From the NCBI GenBank assembly GCA_016215605.1, contig JACRJB010000053.1, forward strand, positions 248,001 through 312,000: a stretch of DNA of 64,000 bases, given 5' to 3'. Origin of the DNA: Rhodopseudomonas palustris (lineage in GTDB: Bacteria; Pseudomonadota; Alphaproteobacteria; Rhizobiales; Xanthobacteraceae). The notes under the pieces are model-generated. The model did no database searches, was not told where the DNA came from, and worked only from the letters and a program-made list of their open reading frames with translations. Made by a program: the position numbers and the translations under genes. The first letter of the stretch is position 1, and each line of letters opens with the position of its first letter. Shown one piece after another: positions 42,136 through 50,672 of the stretch.

Positions 42136-43134
42136 CTATTGTTTCTCGATTCCAGCCGCCTCGATCACGGCCTTCCATTTCTCGACATCGGTGCGCAGCC
42201 GCGTGGCGAGCTGGTCCGGCGTGCCGCCGCGGGCGTCGACGCCGAGCTCGAGCAGTTGCTTCTTCAGCGCCGGATCGGCGAGCACCTCCTGCAGCGCGCG
42301 GTTCAGGGTGCTGATCACCGCCGGCGGCGTCGCGGCGGGCGCGAACAGCCCGTTCCAGGATTCGATGCCGATCTCCAGCCCGCTTTCGCGCAGCGTCGGG
42401 ATGTCCGGCGTGATCTTCGAGCGCAGCGGCCCCGATGCCGCCAGCGCGCGGATCTTGCCGTCGGCGAGGTTGCCCTTCAGCGCCGAATAGCTGTCGATCG
42501 CCAGATCGAGATTGCCCTGCAGCAGCGAGACCAGTACCTCCGGGGTGCCGCGATGCGGGATCACCACGAAATCGATACCAGCCGCGGTCTTGAACATCCC
42601 GGCCGCCAGGTTCTGCGTGCTGCCGAGATTGATGCTGCCGACATTGAAGCGGCCGGGGCTCTGCTTGGCCGCCTTGATGAAGTCCTCGATCGTCTTGAAC
42701 GGCGCATCGGCGCGGACCACGAACAGGAAATCGAAGAATCCGAGACTGCTGATCGGTGTGAAATCCGTGATCGGATCGAACGGCAGCTTCTTGAACAGCG
42801 ATACGCTGATCGCGGTGCCGTTCGACAGCAGCGCCAGCGTGTAACCGTCCGGCTGCGCCGAGATCACCGTGCGCGCCGCATTGATGCCGCCGGCGCCGGG
42901 CTGGTTCTCGATGATGAAGCGGCTGCCGAGCTTGGCGCCGAGCTTGTCGGCGACCAGACGCGCGGTGACGTCGGCGACGCCGCCGGCGGCGAACGGCACC
43001 ACGATGCGCACCGGACGGCTCGGGTAGAGCCCCTCGGCGGCGGCCCAGCCGACCGGCAGCAGCAGGGTCACGAACGCGATGGCGGCGGCCATCACGGCGA
43101 GGCGAGAGGGGAGGTGTCGGCGGATCGCTGTCAT
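42136..43134 (-). CDS. Tripartite tricarboxylate transporter-type periplasmic binding protein (Bug/TctC family)
   Basis: 332 residues from the ATG at 43134 (the track uses a TTG six codons earlier). A signal peptide (LAVMAAAIAFVTLLLPVGWAAA) precedes YPSRPVRIVVPFAAGGVADVTARL, the hallmark of Bug proteins, then IENQPGAGGINAA and IPHRGTPEVLVSLLQGNLD. These bind carboxylates such as aromatic acids or tricarboxylates. No TctA/TctB membrane genes are adjacent, so the partner is elsewhere. It lies 24 bp from the LysR gene, implying uptake of the lig substrate. Confidence 0.9.
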   Translation of the reverse strand: MTAIRRHLPSRLAVMAAAIAFVTLLLPVGWAAAEGLYPSRPVRIVVPFAAGGVADVTARLVADKLGAKLGSRFIIENQPGAGGINAARTVISAQPDGYTLALLSNGTAISVSLFKKLPFDPITDFTPISSLGFFDFLFVVRADAPFKTIEDFIKAAKQSPGRFNVGSINLGSTQNLAAGMFKTAAGIDFVVIPHRGTPEVLVSLLQGNLDLAIDSYSALKGNLADGKIRALAASGPLRSKITPDIPTLRESGLEIGIESWNGLFAPAATPPAVISTLNRALQEVLADPALKKQLLELGVDARGGTPDQLATRLRTDVEKWKAVIEAAGIEKQ

Positions 43135-43324
43135 CCACCGACGATAGTCCAAAAGCGCCGGATTTCACAATCACAGCAAGCAATTGACCGACGTTGTGGC
43201 GGATCGCCGAATTCCGCGGGGCGGACCGCATCGGCCGCGGCTGTGCGCCGGATTGACGCTGCCGCCGCCGGGGTGCAGACCCTGATGCCACCGCATCCAC
43301 CGATGCTCAGCTGTGGAGTATCCG

Positions 43325-44491
43325 ATGTCGCAGCCGCCGCTGTTCCGCCCGCTCACCCTGCGGGGTATCACCGCCAAGAATCGTATCCTGATCTCGCCGA
43401 TGTGCCAGTACTCGGCCGTCGACGGGATCGCCAACGACTGGCACCTCGTCCATCTCGGCAAATTCGCCCAGGGCGGCGCCGGCATCGTGATGGTGGAGGC
43501 CACAGCGGTGACCGCCAACGGCCGCATCACCCATGGCGATCTCGGGCTGTGGCACGACGGCCAGGTCAAGCCGCTGGAGCGGATTGCCGCGTTCCTGCGA
43601 GACAACGGCGCGGTGCCGGCGATTCAGCTGGCGCATGCCGGGCGCAAGGCCAGCATGCAGCGGCCGTGGCACGGCAACGCCGCGCTCACCGCCGAGGACC
43701 AGGCCCGCGGCGACCAGCCATGGCCGATCGTCGCGCCGAGCCCGGTGCCGATGGAAGAGGGCTGGCTGACGCCGCAGGAATTGTCCGAGGATCAGCTCGG
43801 CGAGTTGCTCGACGCCTGGCGCGCCGCGACGCTGCGCGCGGTCGATGCCGGTTTCGAGATGCTCGAAGTGCACTGCGCCCACGGCTATCTGCTGCATTCG
43901 TTCCTGTCGCCCTTGTCCAACATGCGGACAGATCAGTACGGCGGCAGCCGCGCCGGCCGGATGCGGTTTCCGCTGCAGGTGATCGAAACCGTGCGCGCCA
44001 CCTGGCCCGACACGCTGCCGCTGGCGGTGCGGCTGTCGTCGGTCGACGGCGTCGACGGCGGCATCGAGCTCGCCGATTCCGTGGTGTTCGCGCGGGAGGC
44101 CAGGGCGCTGGGCGCCGACATCATCGACTGTTCGTCGGGCGGTCTGCTCGGCTCCGCCACCGCGGCGCGGATTCCGCGCGGCTACGGCTTCCAGGTGCCG
44201 TTCGCCGAGACCATCCGCAAGGAAGCCGACATCCCGACCATCGCGGTCGGGCTGATCCTGCATCCGGATCAGGCGGAGAAGATCGTCGAGCAGGGCCAGG
44301 CCGATCTGATCGCGATCGGCCGCGAGGCGCTGTTCGATCCGAACTGGACGCTGCACGCCCAACTCGAACTCACCGAGGACGACGGCGAGGCGTTCGCCGA
44401 CTGGCCGAAGCAATACGGCTGGTGGCTGGAGCGCCGCGAGCCCGGCCTGCGCAAGCTCGAAGGCTGGACGCTGCCGCACCGGCGGACATAA
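43325..44491 (+). CDS. NADH:flavin oxidoreductase, old yellow enzyme family (YqjM-like)
   Basis: 388 residues from the ATG at 43325, with GGAG seven bases upstream. A TIM-barrel FMN enzyme: LFRPLTLRGITAKNRILISPMCQYSA with the YqjM-type Cys, LAHAGRKASMQRPWHG with the paired catalytic residues H-A-G-R-K, HCAHGYLLHSFLSPLSNMRTDQYGG divided, and ADLIAIGREALFDPNW. It reduces activated alkenes with NAD(P)H. It is divergent from the TctC gene of the lig cluster, and a link to it is not shown. Confidence 0.93.
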   Translation: MSQPPLFRPLTLRGITAKNRILISPMCQYSAVDGIANDWHLVHLGKFAQGGAGIVMVEATAVTANGRITHGDLGLWHDGQVKPLERIAAFLRDNGAVPAIQLAHAGRKASMQRPWHGNAALTAEDQARGDQPWPIVAPSPVPMEEGWLTPQELSEDQLGELLDAWRAATLRAVDAGFEMLEVHCAHGYLLHSFLSPLSNMRTDQYGGSRAGRMRFPLQVIETVRATWPDTLPLAVRLSSVDGVDGGIELADSVVFAREARALGADIIDCSSGGLLGSATAARIPRGYGFQVPFAETIRKEADIPTIAVGLILHPDQAEKIVEQGQADLIAIGREALFDPNWTLHAQLELTEDDGEAFADWPKQYGWWLERREPGLRKLEGWTLPHRRT

Positions 44492-44537
44492 GCCGCCGCG
44501 AAACTGTCGCGCGCGACGACATTGCACGTTCTCAATT

Positions 44538-44673
44538 CGTCATGCCCGGGCTTGTCCGGGGCATCCACGTCTTGCAGCAACCGCAATGCGTAGGATGGGT
44601 TTCGCTCTCGCGAAACCCATCGCTGTGCAGCGTTGCTTTGAGATGGGTTTCGCTACGCTCAACCCATCCTACG
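44538..44673. repeat. Two intergenic repeats: half CGTCATGCCCGGG element and CGTAGGATGGGTTTCGC element
   Basis: At 44538 a half copy of the CGTCATGCCCGGGCTTGTCC repeat ends at CATCCACG. At 44589-44673 CGTAGGATGGGTTTCGCTC pairs with CGCTACGCTCAACCCATCCTACG, with an internal copy GCGAAACCCATCGC. They sit between convergent genes and may serve as a shared transcription end. Confidence 0.8.
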
Positions 44674-44691
44674 GTGACGACGGCCTGTCGC

Positions 44692-45069
44692 TTACCAGCC
44701 GCAGCCGCCGCAACGCGGGCGCACCGGGGCGTAGTAGACCTGCGCCGGGGCTACCATCTCGACGCGCTCGCGGGTGGCGTATTGCGGCGGGACGCGCTCG
44801 TATTCGACGCCTTCCGGCGCGACCATCACGGTCTTCGGCACCATCACGGTGCGATACTGCGCCGGGGTGCGATGGGCGACGACGCGGCCCGGCGCGACCA
44901 TGACGGTCTCCTGCACGGTCTGGTACTGCGGCGGAACGACCTGCGGTTGATAGCAGGTGTGGCAGGGCGGCGGCGTGTAGCAGCCGTAGCAGCCCGCGGA
45001 GGCGGCGGTCGGCAGCGCAACGACGGCTGCGACGGCGGAAACGATCAGAGCGGCAGTGGTGCGGAACAT
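44692..45069 (-). CDS. Secreted small protein with PxQY-VMVAP repeats and Cys-rich ends
   Basis: 125 residues. A signal peptide (FRTTAALIVSAVAAVVALPTAASA) is followed by GCYGCYTPPPCHTCYQP, then three degenerate repeats (PPQYQTVQETVMVAPGRV; PAQYRTVMVPKTVMVAPEGV; PPQYATRERVEMVAPAQV), and a Cys-rich end RCGGCGW. The repeat resembles short envelope proteins known in rhizobia. The repeats may pack as beta hairpins and the Cys as disulfides. Function unknown. Confidence 0.75.
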   Translation of the reverse strand: MFRTTAALIVSAVAAVVALPTAASAGCYGCYTPPPCHTCYQPQVVPPQYQTVQETVMVAPGRVVAHRTPAQYRTVMVPKTVMVAPEGVEYERVPPQYATRERVEMVAPAQVYYAPVRPRCGGCGW

Positions 45070-45223
45070 GTGAAAATCCTGTGCGCCTACGAATGAAACT
45101 CCGCGGCCATCATTAGTTTCACATCCGCCTTCGTCAACGACAGAGCAGAATCAACCTTTACGGAGATCATTAACGGCGCTTTGCCATGCGCTGCGCAAAC
45201 TGCGCAGCGCTGTCAGCAATGTG

Positions 45224-47194
45224 TCAGCCGGCGCGCACGGTGCGCAGGAAGCGGCTGACCTCGTCCTTCAGCCGGGTGCTGTCGTGCGACAACGAATGCG
45301 CCGCCGTCAGCACCTGCTGCGAGGCCGAGCCGGTCTCGCTGGCGCCGCGCTGCACCTCGATGATGTTGACCGAGACCTGCTGCGCACCCTCGGCGGCATG
45401 GTGCACGTTGCGGGAGATCTCCTGGGTGGCGGCGCCCTGTTCCTCGACTGCCGACGCGATCGTGGCGGCGATCTCCGACATCCGCGCGATCGTGGTGCCG
45501 ATGCCGCGGATCGACGCCACCGACTGGCCGGTGGCGGACTGGATGCCGCCGACCTGCTGGCTGATCTGCTCGGTGGCCTTCGCGGTCTGCTCGGCCAGCA
45601 GCTTGACCTCGCTCGCCACCACCGCGAAGCCGCGGCCGGCGTCGCCTGCGCGCGCCGCCTCGATCGTGGCGTTGAGCGCCAGCAGATTGGTCTGCGAGGC
45701 GATGGTGTTGATCAGCTCGACGACGTCGCCGATCCGTGCGGCGGCTTCCGACAGATGGCTGACGCGCTCGTTGGTCTCCTGCGCCTGGGTCACCGCCTCG
45801 GCGGCGATCCGCGCCGATTCCTGCACCTGACGGCTGATCTCGTTGACCGACGACGCCATCTCTTCGCTGGCGGAAGCCACCGACTGCACATTGGTCGACG
45901 CTTCCTCGGACGCCGAGGCGACCAGCGTGGTGAACTGCTGCGCGTGCTGCGCGGTGCTCGTCAGCGTCGTCGCCGATGCTTCGAGCTCGGTCGAGGCCGA
46001 CGACACCGTCTCGACGATCTCGCCGACCGCTTCCTCGAATTGATCGGCCAGCTTGTGCATGTCGCGCTTGCGCTGTTCGGCGGCGATGCGGTCCTGCTCC
46101 GCCTTGGCGTCGGCTTCGGCGCGGGCCTTCTCCTGCGCCATCACCTTGCAGGATTCGACCGCCTGCGCCATGTCGCCGATCTCGTCGTGGCGGTCGAGAC
46201 CAGGCAGGACGACGTCGAAATTGCCGGCGCCGAGTTCCTTCAGCCCGCCGGTCAGGCCCTTCAGCGGACGCGACACCGAGCGGCCGATCAGCAGGCCGAG
46301 CACGCTGACGGCCAGGATGATCAGCACGATCGAAATCTGCATCCGTTGCATGGTGGCGTCGCGCGCGGCGACCGCCTCGGCCTTGGCGCGTTCGCTGGAC
46401 TGCTGGATCGTCCGCCCGACCGACTCGATCACCGGCTCGACCGCGCGGAAGCTGGTGATTATCGCCTGTTCGTTCTGCGCCATGGTCGTCGCGCCGTCCA
46501 CCCAGGCGAGGAAATCGCGCTGATAGGCGGCGAGCTTCTGGCCGAGGTCGGCCTTGGTCGCGGCGGGCAGGTCGGAAGCGGCCAGTTGCGCCGAGAATTC
46601 CGCAGCGCGCTTCTTGATGTCGTCGGCGTATTTGGGATTGCGGCGGAGCATGAAGTCCTTTTCATGCCGGCGCATCATCAGCATCGTCATCGTCAGCTTC
46701 GGCTCGTCGATCTTGCCGAGCGCCGACTCGATCTCGTGCACCGATTTGCGCAGGCTGCCTTCCAGGCCGATGTCCTCCTTCAGGCCGAGCTTGGTCTGCG
46801 CCGCGGCGAGGTCCAGGAAGCGGTGGTCGTAGTCCTGGTATCCCGCCTGGATGGTCTTCAGATTGCGGGAGAGTTCGGATTGTCCTGCCGTTTCGGTCTG
46901 GCGGATCATGTCCGCCAAGATGGTGCTGCTTGTCTTGGCGTAGTCCTTGTACAGGCCGACATACTTCTCGTCCTTGCGAATCATGAAGTTCTTCTCGGCG
47001 CGGCGCTGCTCCAGCATGGTGATCTGCAGCCGGTTATTGCTGTCGCCGAGCGTCCGTGCGCGCTCGTCTTCGGATCGCGCCGCTTCCTGCGAGGCGCTGC
47101 CGATCAGGTACAATCCCCCGAGGGCGAGGACGCCGGCGATGCCGACCGCGGCGATGGAGTTGATCTTGTGGCTGAGGCGAAGGCGGAGCGTCAT
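45224..47194 (-). CDS. Methyl-accepting chemotaxis protein with HBM-type sensor domain
   Basis: 656 residues from the ATG at 47194, with AGGA eight bases upstream. Membrane segment 1 near residues 12-33 (SIAAVGIAGVLALGGLYLIG), a helical periplasmic part (about 40-290) with two EKNFMIRKDE / EKDFMLRRNP signatures of helical bimodular sensors, membrane segment 2 (ISIVLIILAVSVLGLLIG), HAMP, then the signalling hairpin with the conserved tip (VELINTIASQTNLLALNATIEAA split; AGRGFAVVASEVKLLA). HBM sensors bind small carboxylates such as TCA intermediates. Located 328 bp from the flavoprotein gene. Confidence 0.93.
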   Translation of the reverse strand: MTLRLRLSHKINSIAAVGIAGVLALGGLYLIGSASQEAARSEDERARTLGDSNNRLQITMLEQRRAEKNFMIRKDEKYVGLYKDYAKTSSTILADMIRQTETAGQSELSRNLKTIQAGYQDYDHRFLDLAAAQTKLGLKEDIGLEGSLRKSVHEIESALGKIDEPKLTMTMLMMRRHEKDFMLRRNPKYADDIKKRAAEFSAQLAASDLPAATKADLGQKLAAYQRDFLAWVDGATTMAQNEQAIITSFRAVEPVIESVGRTIQQSSERAKAEAVAARDATMQRMQISIVLIILAVSVLGLLIGRSVSRPLKGLTGGLKELGAGNFDVVLPGLDRHDEIGDMAQAVESCKVMAQEKARAEADAKAEQDRIAAEQRKRDMHKLADQFEEAVGEIVETVSSASTELEASATTLTSTAQHAQQFTTLVASASEEASTNVQSVASASEEMASSVNEISRQVQESARIAAEAVTQAQETNERVSHLSEAAARIGDVVELINTIASQTNLLALNATIEAARAGDAGRGFAVVASEVKLLAEQTAKATEQISQQVGGIQSATGQSVASIRGIGTTIARMSEIAATIASAVEEQGAATQEISRNVHHAAEGAQQVSVNIIEVQRGASETGSASQQVLTAAHSLSHDSTRLKDEVSRFLRTVRAG

Positions 47195-47522
47195 GGAAGC
47201 ATCCTGAGCTTGAAAGTTGGCATTCCATTTCAATAGGTATCGATCGCTCGCGCGCGGCAGCGTTCTTCCTTGGGCGCTGGGCGATCCAAAGGCGGATGGA
47301 CGAGTTGCTGTTGAGTTTCTGGCGTCGACGCCTTTGATCCACCTGCGAGGCGATGGTGGCGACGATCAGTTCGTGAACAAGGCGTACGCGATCTTCGCTA
47401 AACTTGCCTTAAATTGCGCGCGATGCGTGCAGGACTCGTAGTACTCCGTATCAGATGCGTAGTAATCGCGAGCGCGTCTCAATGGCTTGGCGGGGGCGTT
47501 CGACTCATCCTAACTGCCAGTG
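47195..47522. other. Intergenic region between chemoreceptor and flavoprotein genes
   Basis: 328 bp upstream of the chemoreceptor gene, presumably holding its promoter; I could not identify clear -35/-10 boxes. The 74-residue track ORF at 47217 has no recognisable feature and I do not support it. No repeats of the families seen elsewhere. Confidence 0.5.
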
Positions 47523-49181
47523 TCACATCACCGCTTTCGCCGCCGCACGGCCAGCGCTCCGCCCCGAGAACAGGCATCCGCCGAGGAACGTCCCTTCGAG
47601 GGAGCGGTAGCCGTGCATGCCGCCGCCGCCGAATCCGGCGGCTTCGCCGACCGCGTACAGCCCGGGAATGATCGCGCCGCCTTGGCCGAACACGCGGGCG
47701 TCGAGATCGGTCTCGAAGCCGCCGAGCGTCTTGCGGGTGAGGATGTTGAGTCGCACCGCGATCAGCGGGCCGTAAGCCGGATCGAGGATCTTGTGCGGCT
47801 TGGCGGTGCGGATCAGCCGGTCGCCGATGTAGCGCCGCGCATTGTGGATGTTCATCACCTGCGCGTCCTTGACGAAGGCATTGTCGATCTCGCGATCGCG
47901 CGCCTCGATCTGCGTGCGCAGCTGGTCGAGCTGCAGCAGGTTGTCACCGGACAATGCGTTCATCGCGGCGACGAGGTCGGCGAGATTGTCGCGGACGATG
48001 AAGTCGGCCCCCTTGGCCTTGAACGCCTCGACCGGCGCCGGCGCGGCCTTGTTGGTGGCGCGGCGTGCGGTCATCAGCCAGCTCTTGCCGGTCAGGTCCG
48101 GGTTCTGCTCCGAACCCGACAGCGCGAATTCCTTCTTGATGATCGCCTGGGTGAGCACGAACCAGGAATAGTCGTAGCCGGTCGCCATGATGGCGTGGAG
48201 CTGGCCGAGCGTGTCGGAGCCGGGGAACAGCGGCGCCGGCAGCCGCTTGCCGGTGGCGTCGAACCACATCGAGGAGGGGCCGGGCAAAATCCGGATGCCG
48301 TGGCGCGGCCAGATCGGCGCGAAATTCTGTAGGCCCTCGACATAGTGCCACATCCGGTCGCGGTTGATCAGCCGCGCGCCGGCGGCTTCGGTGATGCCGA
48401 GCATGCGGCCGTCGACGTGTTCGGGCACGCCGGAGATCATCCGCCGCGGCGGCTTGCCCAGCCGCTGCGGCCAGTTCTGCCGCACCAGTTCGTGGTTGCC
48501 GCCGATCCCGCCGGAGGCGACGATCACCGCCTGCGCCCGCAGCGCGAAGTCGCCGACCACGTTGCGGGAACTACTGGCGCCGCGCTCCACCTGCGTCGGT
48601 TCGAGCACCGCGCCGCGGACGCCGTCGATGACGCCTGCCGTCTGCGTCAGGGCATCGACGCGATGGCGGAATTTGAAGCTGAGGCGGCCGGCGTCCAGCG
48701 CCGCGCGGGCGCGGCGAACGAACGGCTCGATCAGGCCGGGGCCGGTGCCCCAGGTGACGTGAAAGCGCGGCACCGAATTGCCGTGGCTCATCGCGTCGTA
48801 GCCGCCGCGCTCCGCCCAGCCGACCACCGGAAAGATCCGGTGGCCCATCGCGCGGAGCCAGCCGCGCTTCTCGCCGGCGGCGAAGGCGAGGTAAGCCTCG
48901 GCCCAGCGCTGCGGCCACAGATCCTCGTCGCGATCAAAGTCGGCGGCGCCGAGCCAGTCCTGCAGCGCGAGCTCGTAGCTGTCGCGAATCCCGAGCCGTC
49001 GCTGTTCCGGCGAATCGACGAGAAACAAGCCGCCGAACGACCAGAACGCCTGGCCGCCGCAATTCTGTTCGCCTTCCTGATCGACCACGATCACCGAGCG
49101 TCCGGCCTCGGCGATCTCGGTGGCGGCGACCAGACCGGCGAGGCCAGCGCCGACCACGATCACATCCGCTTCTGTCGTCAT
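47523..49181 (-). CDS. FAD-binding dehydrogenase (KstD-like/flavoprotein of the fumarate reductase type)
   Basis: 552 residues from the ATG at 49181. The FAD dinucleotide motif is ADVIVVGAGLAGLVAATEIAEAG; QAFWSFGGLFLVDSP follows. The C-terminal FAD contact region is PGLYAVGEAAGFGGGGMHGYRSLEGTFLGG in parts, as in the COG3573 group of putative FAD dehydrogenases. Such enzymes introduce or reduce C=C bonds in cyclic ketones or acids; the substrate is unknown. A large inverted repeat starts 19 bp upstream of the start codon. Confidence 0.88.
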   Translation of the reverse strand: MTTEADVIVVGAGLAGLVAATEIAEAGRSVIVVDQEGEQNCGGQAFWSFGGLFLVDSPEQRRLGIRDSYELALQDWLGAADFDRDEDLWPQRWAEAYLAFAAGEKRGWLRAMGHRIFPVVGWAERGGYDAMSHGNSVPRFHVTWGTGPGLIEPFVRRARAALDAGRLSFKFRHRVDALTQTAGVIDGVRGAVLEPTQVERGASSSRNVVGDFALRAQAVIVASGGIGGNHELVRQNWPQRLGKPPRRMISGVPEHVDGRMLGITEAAGARLINRDRMWHYVEGLQNFAPIWPRHGIRILPGPSSMWFDATGKRLPAPLFPGSDTLGQLHAIMATGYDYSWFVLTQAIIKKEFALSGSEQNPDLTGKSWLMTARRATNKAAPAPVEAFKAKGADFIVRDNLADLVAAMNALSGDNLLQLDQLRTQIEARDREIDNAFVKDAQVMNIHNARRYIGDRLIRTAKPHKILDPAYGPLIAVRLNILTRKTLGGFETDLDARVFGQGGAIIPGLYAVGEAAGFGGGGMHGYRSLEGTFLGGCLFSGRSAGRAAAKAVM

Positions 49182-49199
49182 GAGCGTTCCTCGTTCTGG

Positions 49200-49240
49200 A
49201 ACCGATTGAACCGTGCGCGACGAGTCGCGGTCAATCGGTT
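49200..49240. promoter_or_regulatory. Inverted repeat upstream of the FAD dehydrogenase gene
   Basis: AACCGATTGA and TCAATCGGTT are exact complements, enclosing CGCGA-CGAG-TCGCG, a second perfect stem. The element ends 19 bp before the start codon on the minus strand, consistent with a dimeric repressor operator or a 5'-leader hairpin. Confidence 0.55.
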
Positions 49241-49449
49241 TCGGCCATCTAACTGTTTCAGTTTGGGACCACGCTGCGCGCCGAGTGCATCCCGCCTGCA
49301 ACACTCGATTTGAATTTAATTCGAGCGAGCTCCGCGATCTGGACAAACCTCCGATCCGAAATCACGCTGACGATGTCTTGAATCAGGGGCAACTGCATCA
49401 CGCGACAAAGATGCAGGCGGACTTGGAAGCGAGCGGACTGGGGCGGGCC

Positions 49450-49908
49450 ATGAGATTGCTGACGGGGTTGCTTGCGGCTGTCGTTCTTTTGGCGGGCGTG
49501 GCGTCGAGCCACGCCGTGGTCCGGATCGCCGACGATCGTGGCGGACGGATCGGAACCTACGTCGACAAGTATCAGAGCCTGCGAACCTCCGGCGAAACCG
49601 TGGTGATCGACGGACTGTGCGCCTCGGCCTGCACCATCGTGCTCGGAGCGGTGCCGCACGATAAGATCTGCGTCACCTCGCGGGCCAATCTCGGCTTCCA
49701 CGCCGCCTGGGATCTCGGCTCCAACGGCCGGGCGATCACCAATCCCGAAGCGACGCACATGCTGTACACGATGTATCCGGCCGAAATCCGGCGCTGGATC
49801 TCCAAGCGCGGCGGGTTGACGCGGCAGATGATCTTCCTGCGCGGCAAACAGCTGATGTCGATGTACCGCCCGTGCTACATGGACGCGCAAGCCTCCGCGG
49901 CGCGATAG
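49450..49908 (+). CDS. ClpP-like predicted periplasmic protein (COG3904 type)
   Basis: 152 residues from the ATG at 49450; the track ORF begins far upstream in non-coding sequence. A signal peptide (RLLTGLLAAVVLLAGVASSHA) precedes RIADDRGGRIGTYVDKY. The motif IDGLCASACTIVLGAV and the later NLGFHAAWD resemble the nucleophile (Ser in ASACT) and His region of ClpP/crotonase-fold proteins seen in the COG3904 group of secreted ClpP-like proteins. Whether it is a protease is not known. A Cys also flanks the Ser. Confidence 0.72.
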   Translation: MRLLTGLLAAVVLLAGVASSHAVVRIADDRGGRIGTYVDKYQSLRTSGETVVIDGLCASACTIVLGAVPHDKICVTSRANLGFHAAWDLGSNGRAITNPEATHMLYTMYPAEIRRWISKRGGLTRQMIFLRGKQLMSMYRPCYMDAQASAAR

Positions 49909-50072
49909 GCCGCACTCCTGCTCCGCATCACGTGATCCGCCACCCGGCGAGCGCGCTTGCCGGGCGTGTCGTCGCGCTCTATGGGTTCGGCACGCGCGGC
50001 CACGCCGCGTGACCTTTGCCGGTGCGCGGACGTCTTGCTTCGTCGACCGGTGTTCGACGTGAGGACGCTGCC

Positions 50073-50672
50073 ATGGCCGCCCAAGTCCGCTCCACCCGCC
50101 CGCTCGTCATCATCGCGGCGTTCGCCGGCAGCCTGATCGTCGGTCTGGTGGTGGTGCTGTGGCTGCTTGGCGGGCTGAACAGGGTCGCGGCGCCGGCCTC
50201 GATCGGCGGCCCGTTCCAGCTCACCGACCAGAACGGGCAGATCGTCACCGAGCAGAGCCTGAAAGGCAAGCCGACGCTGATCTTCTTCGGCTTCACCCGC
50301 TGCCCGGACGTCTGCCCGACCTCGCTGTTCGAGATCACCCAGGTGCTGCAGGCGCTGGGCCCGGACGCCGATCGCCTCAACGCTTATTTCGTCTCGGTCG
50401 ACCCGGAGCGCGACACCCCGGAATCGATGAAGGAGTATCTGTCGAGCTTCGATCCGCATCTGAAGGGGCTGTCCGGCTCGCGCGAAGCCACCGACAAGAT
50501 CGAGAAGGGCTACCGGGTCTACGCCAAGAAGGTCCCGACCTCGAGCGGCGACTACACCATGGATCACACCGCGCTGATCTATCTGATGGACAAGGACGGC
50601 CGGTTCGTGTCGCCGTTCAACATGAAGCGGAAGCCCGAAGAGGCCGCCGCGGATCTGAAGCGCTACCTCTGA
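50073..50672 (+). CDS. SCO1/SenC family copper chaperone for cytochrome oxidase assembly
   Basis: 199 residues from the ATG at 50073, with GAGGA about eight bases upstream. One membrane anchor (LVIIAAFAGSLIVGLVVVLWLLGG) is followed by a thioredoxin-like domain with the copper motif FTRCPDVCPTSL (C-x3-C) and the distal His in YTMDHTALIYL. It delivers copper to the CuA site or acts as a thiol reductase in the periplasm. No oxidase genes are adjacent. The 3' end overlaps the converging glycosyltransferase gene by 56 bp. Confidence 0.93.
   Translation: MAAQVRSTRPLVIIAAFAGSLIVGLVVVLWLLGGLNRVAAPASIGGPFQLTDQNGQIVTEQSLKGKPTLIFFGFTRCPDVCPTSLFEITQVLQALGPDADRLNAYFVSVDPERDTPESMKEYLSSFDPHLKGLSGSREATDKIEKGYRVYAKKVPTSSGDYTMDHTALIYLMDKDGRFVSPFNMKRKPEEAAADLKRYL

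Noticed and set aside
41141-43300. 719-residue ORF in the lig cluster
   Set aside because: Alternative frame through the LysR and TctC genes; composition is Arg/Ala-rich and motifs are absent.
47217-47441. 74-residue ORF upstream of the chemoreceptor
   Set aside because: No ribosome binding site or family; it lies in a promoter region.
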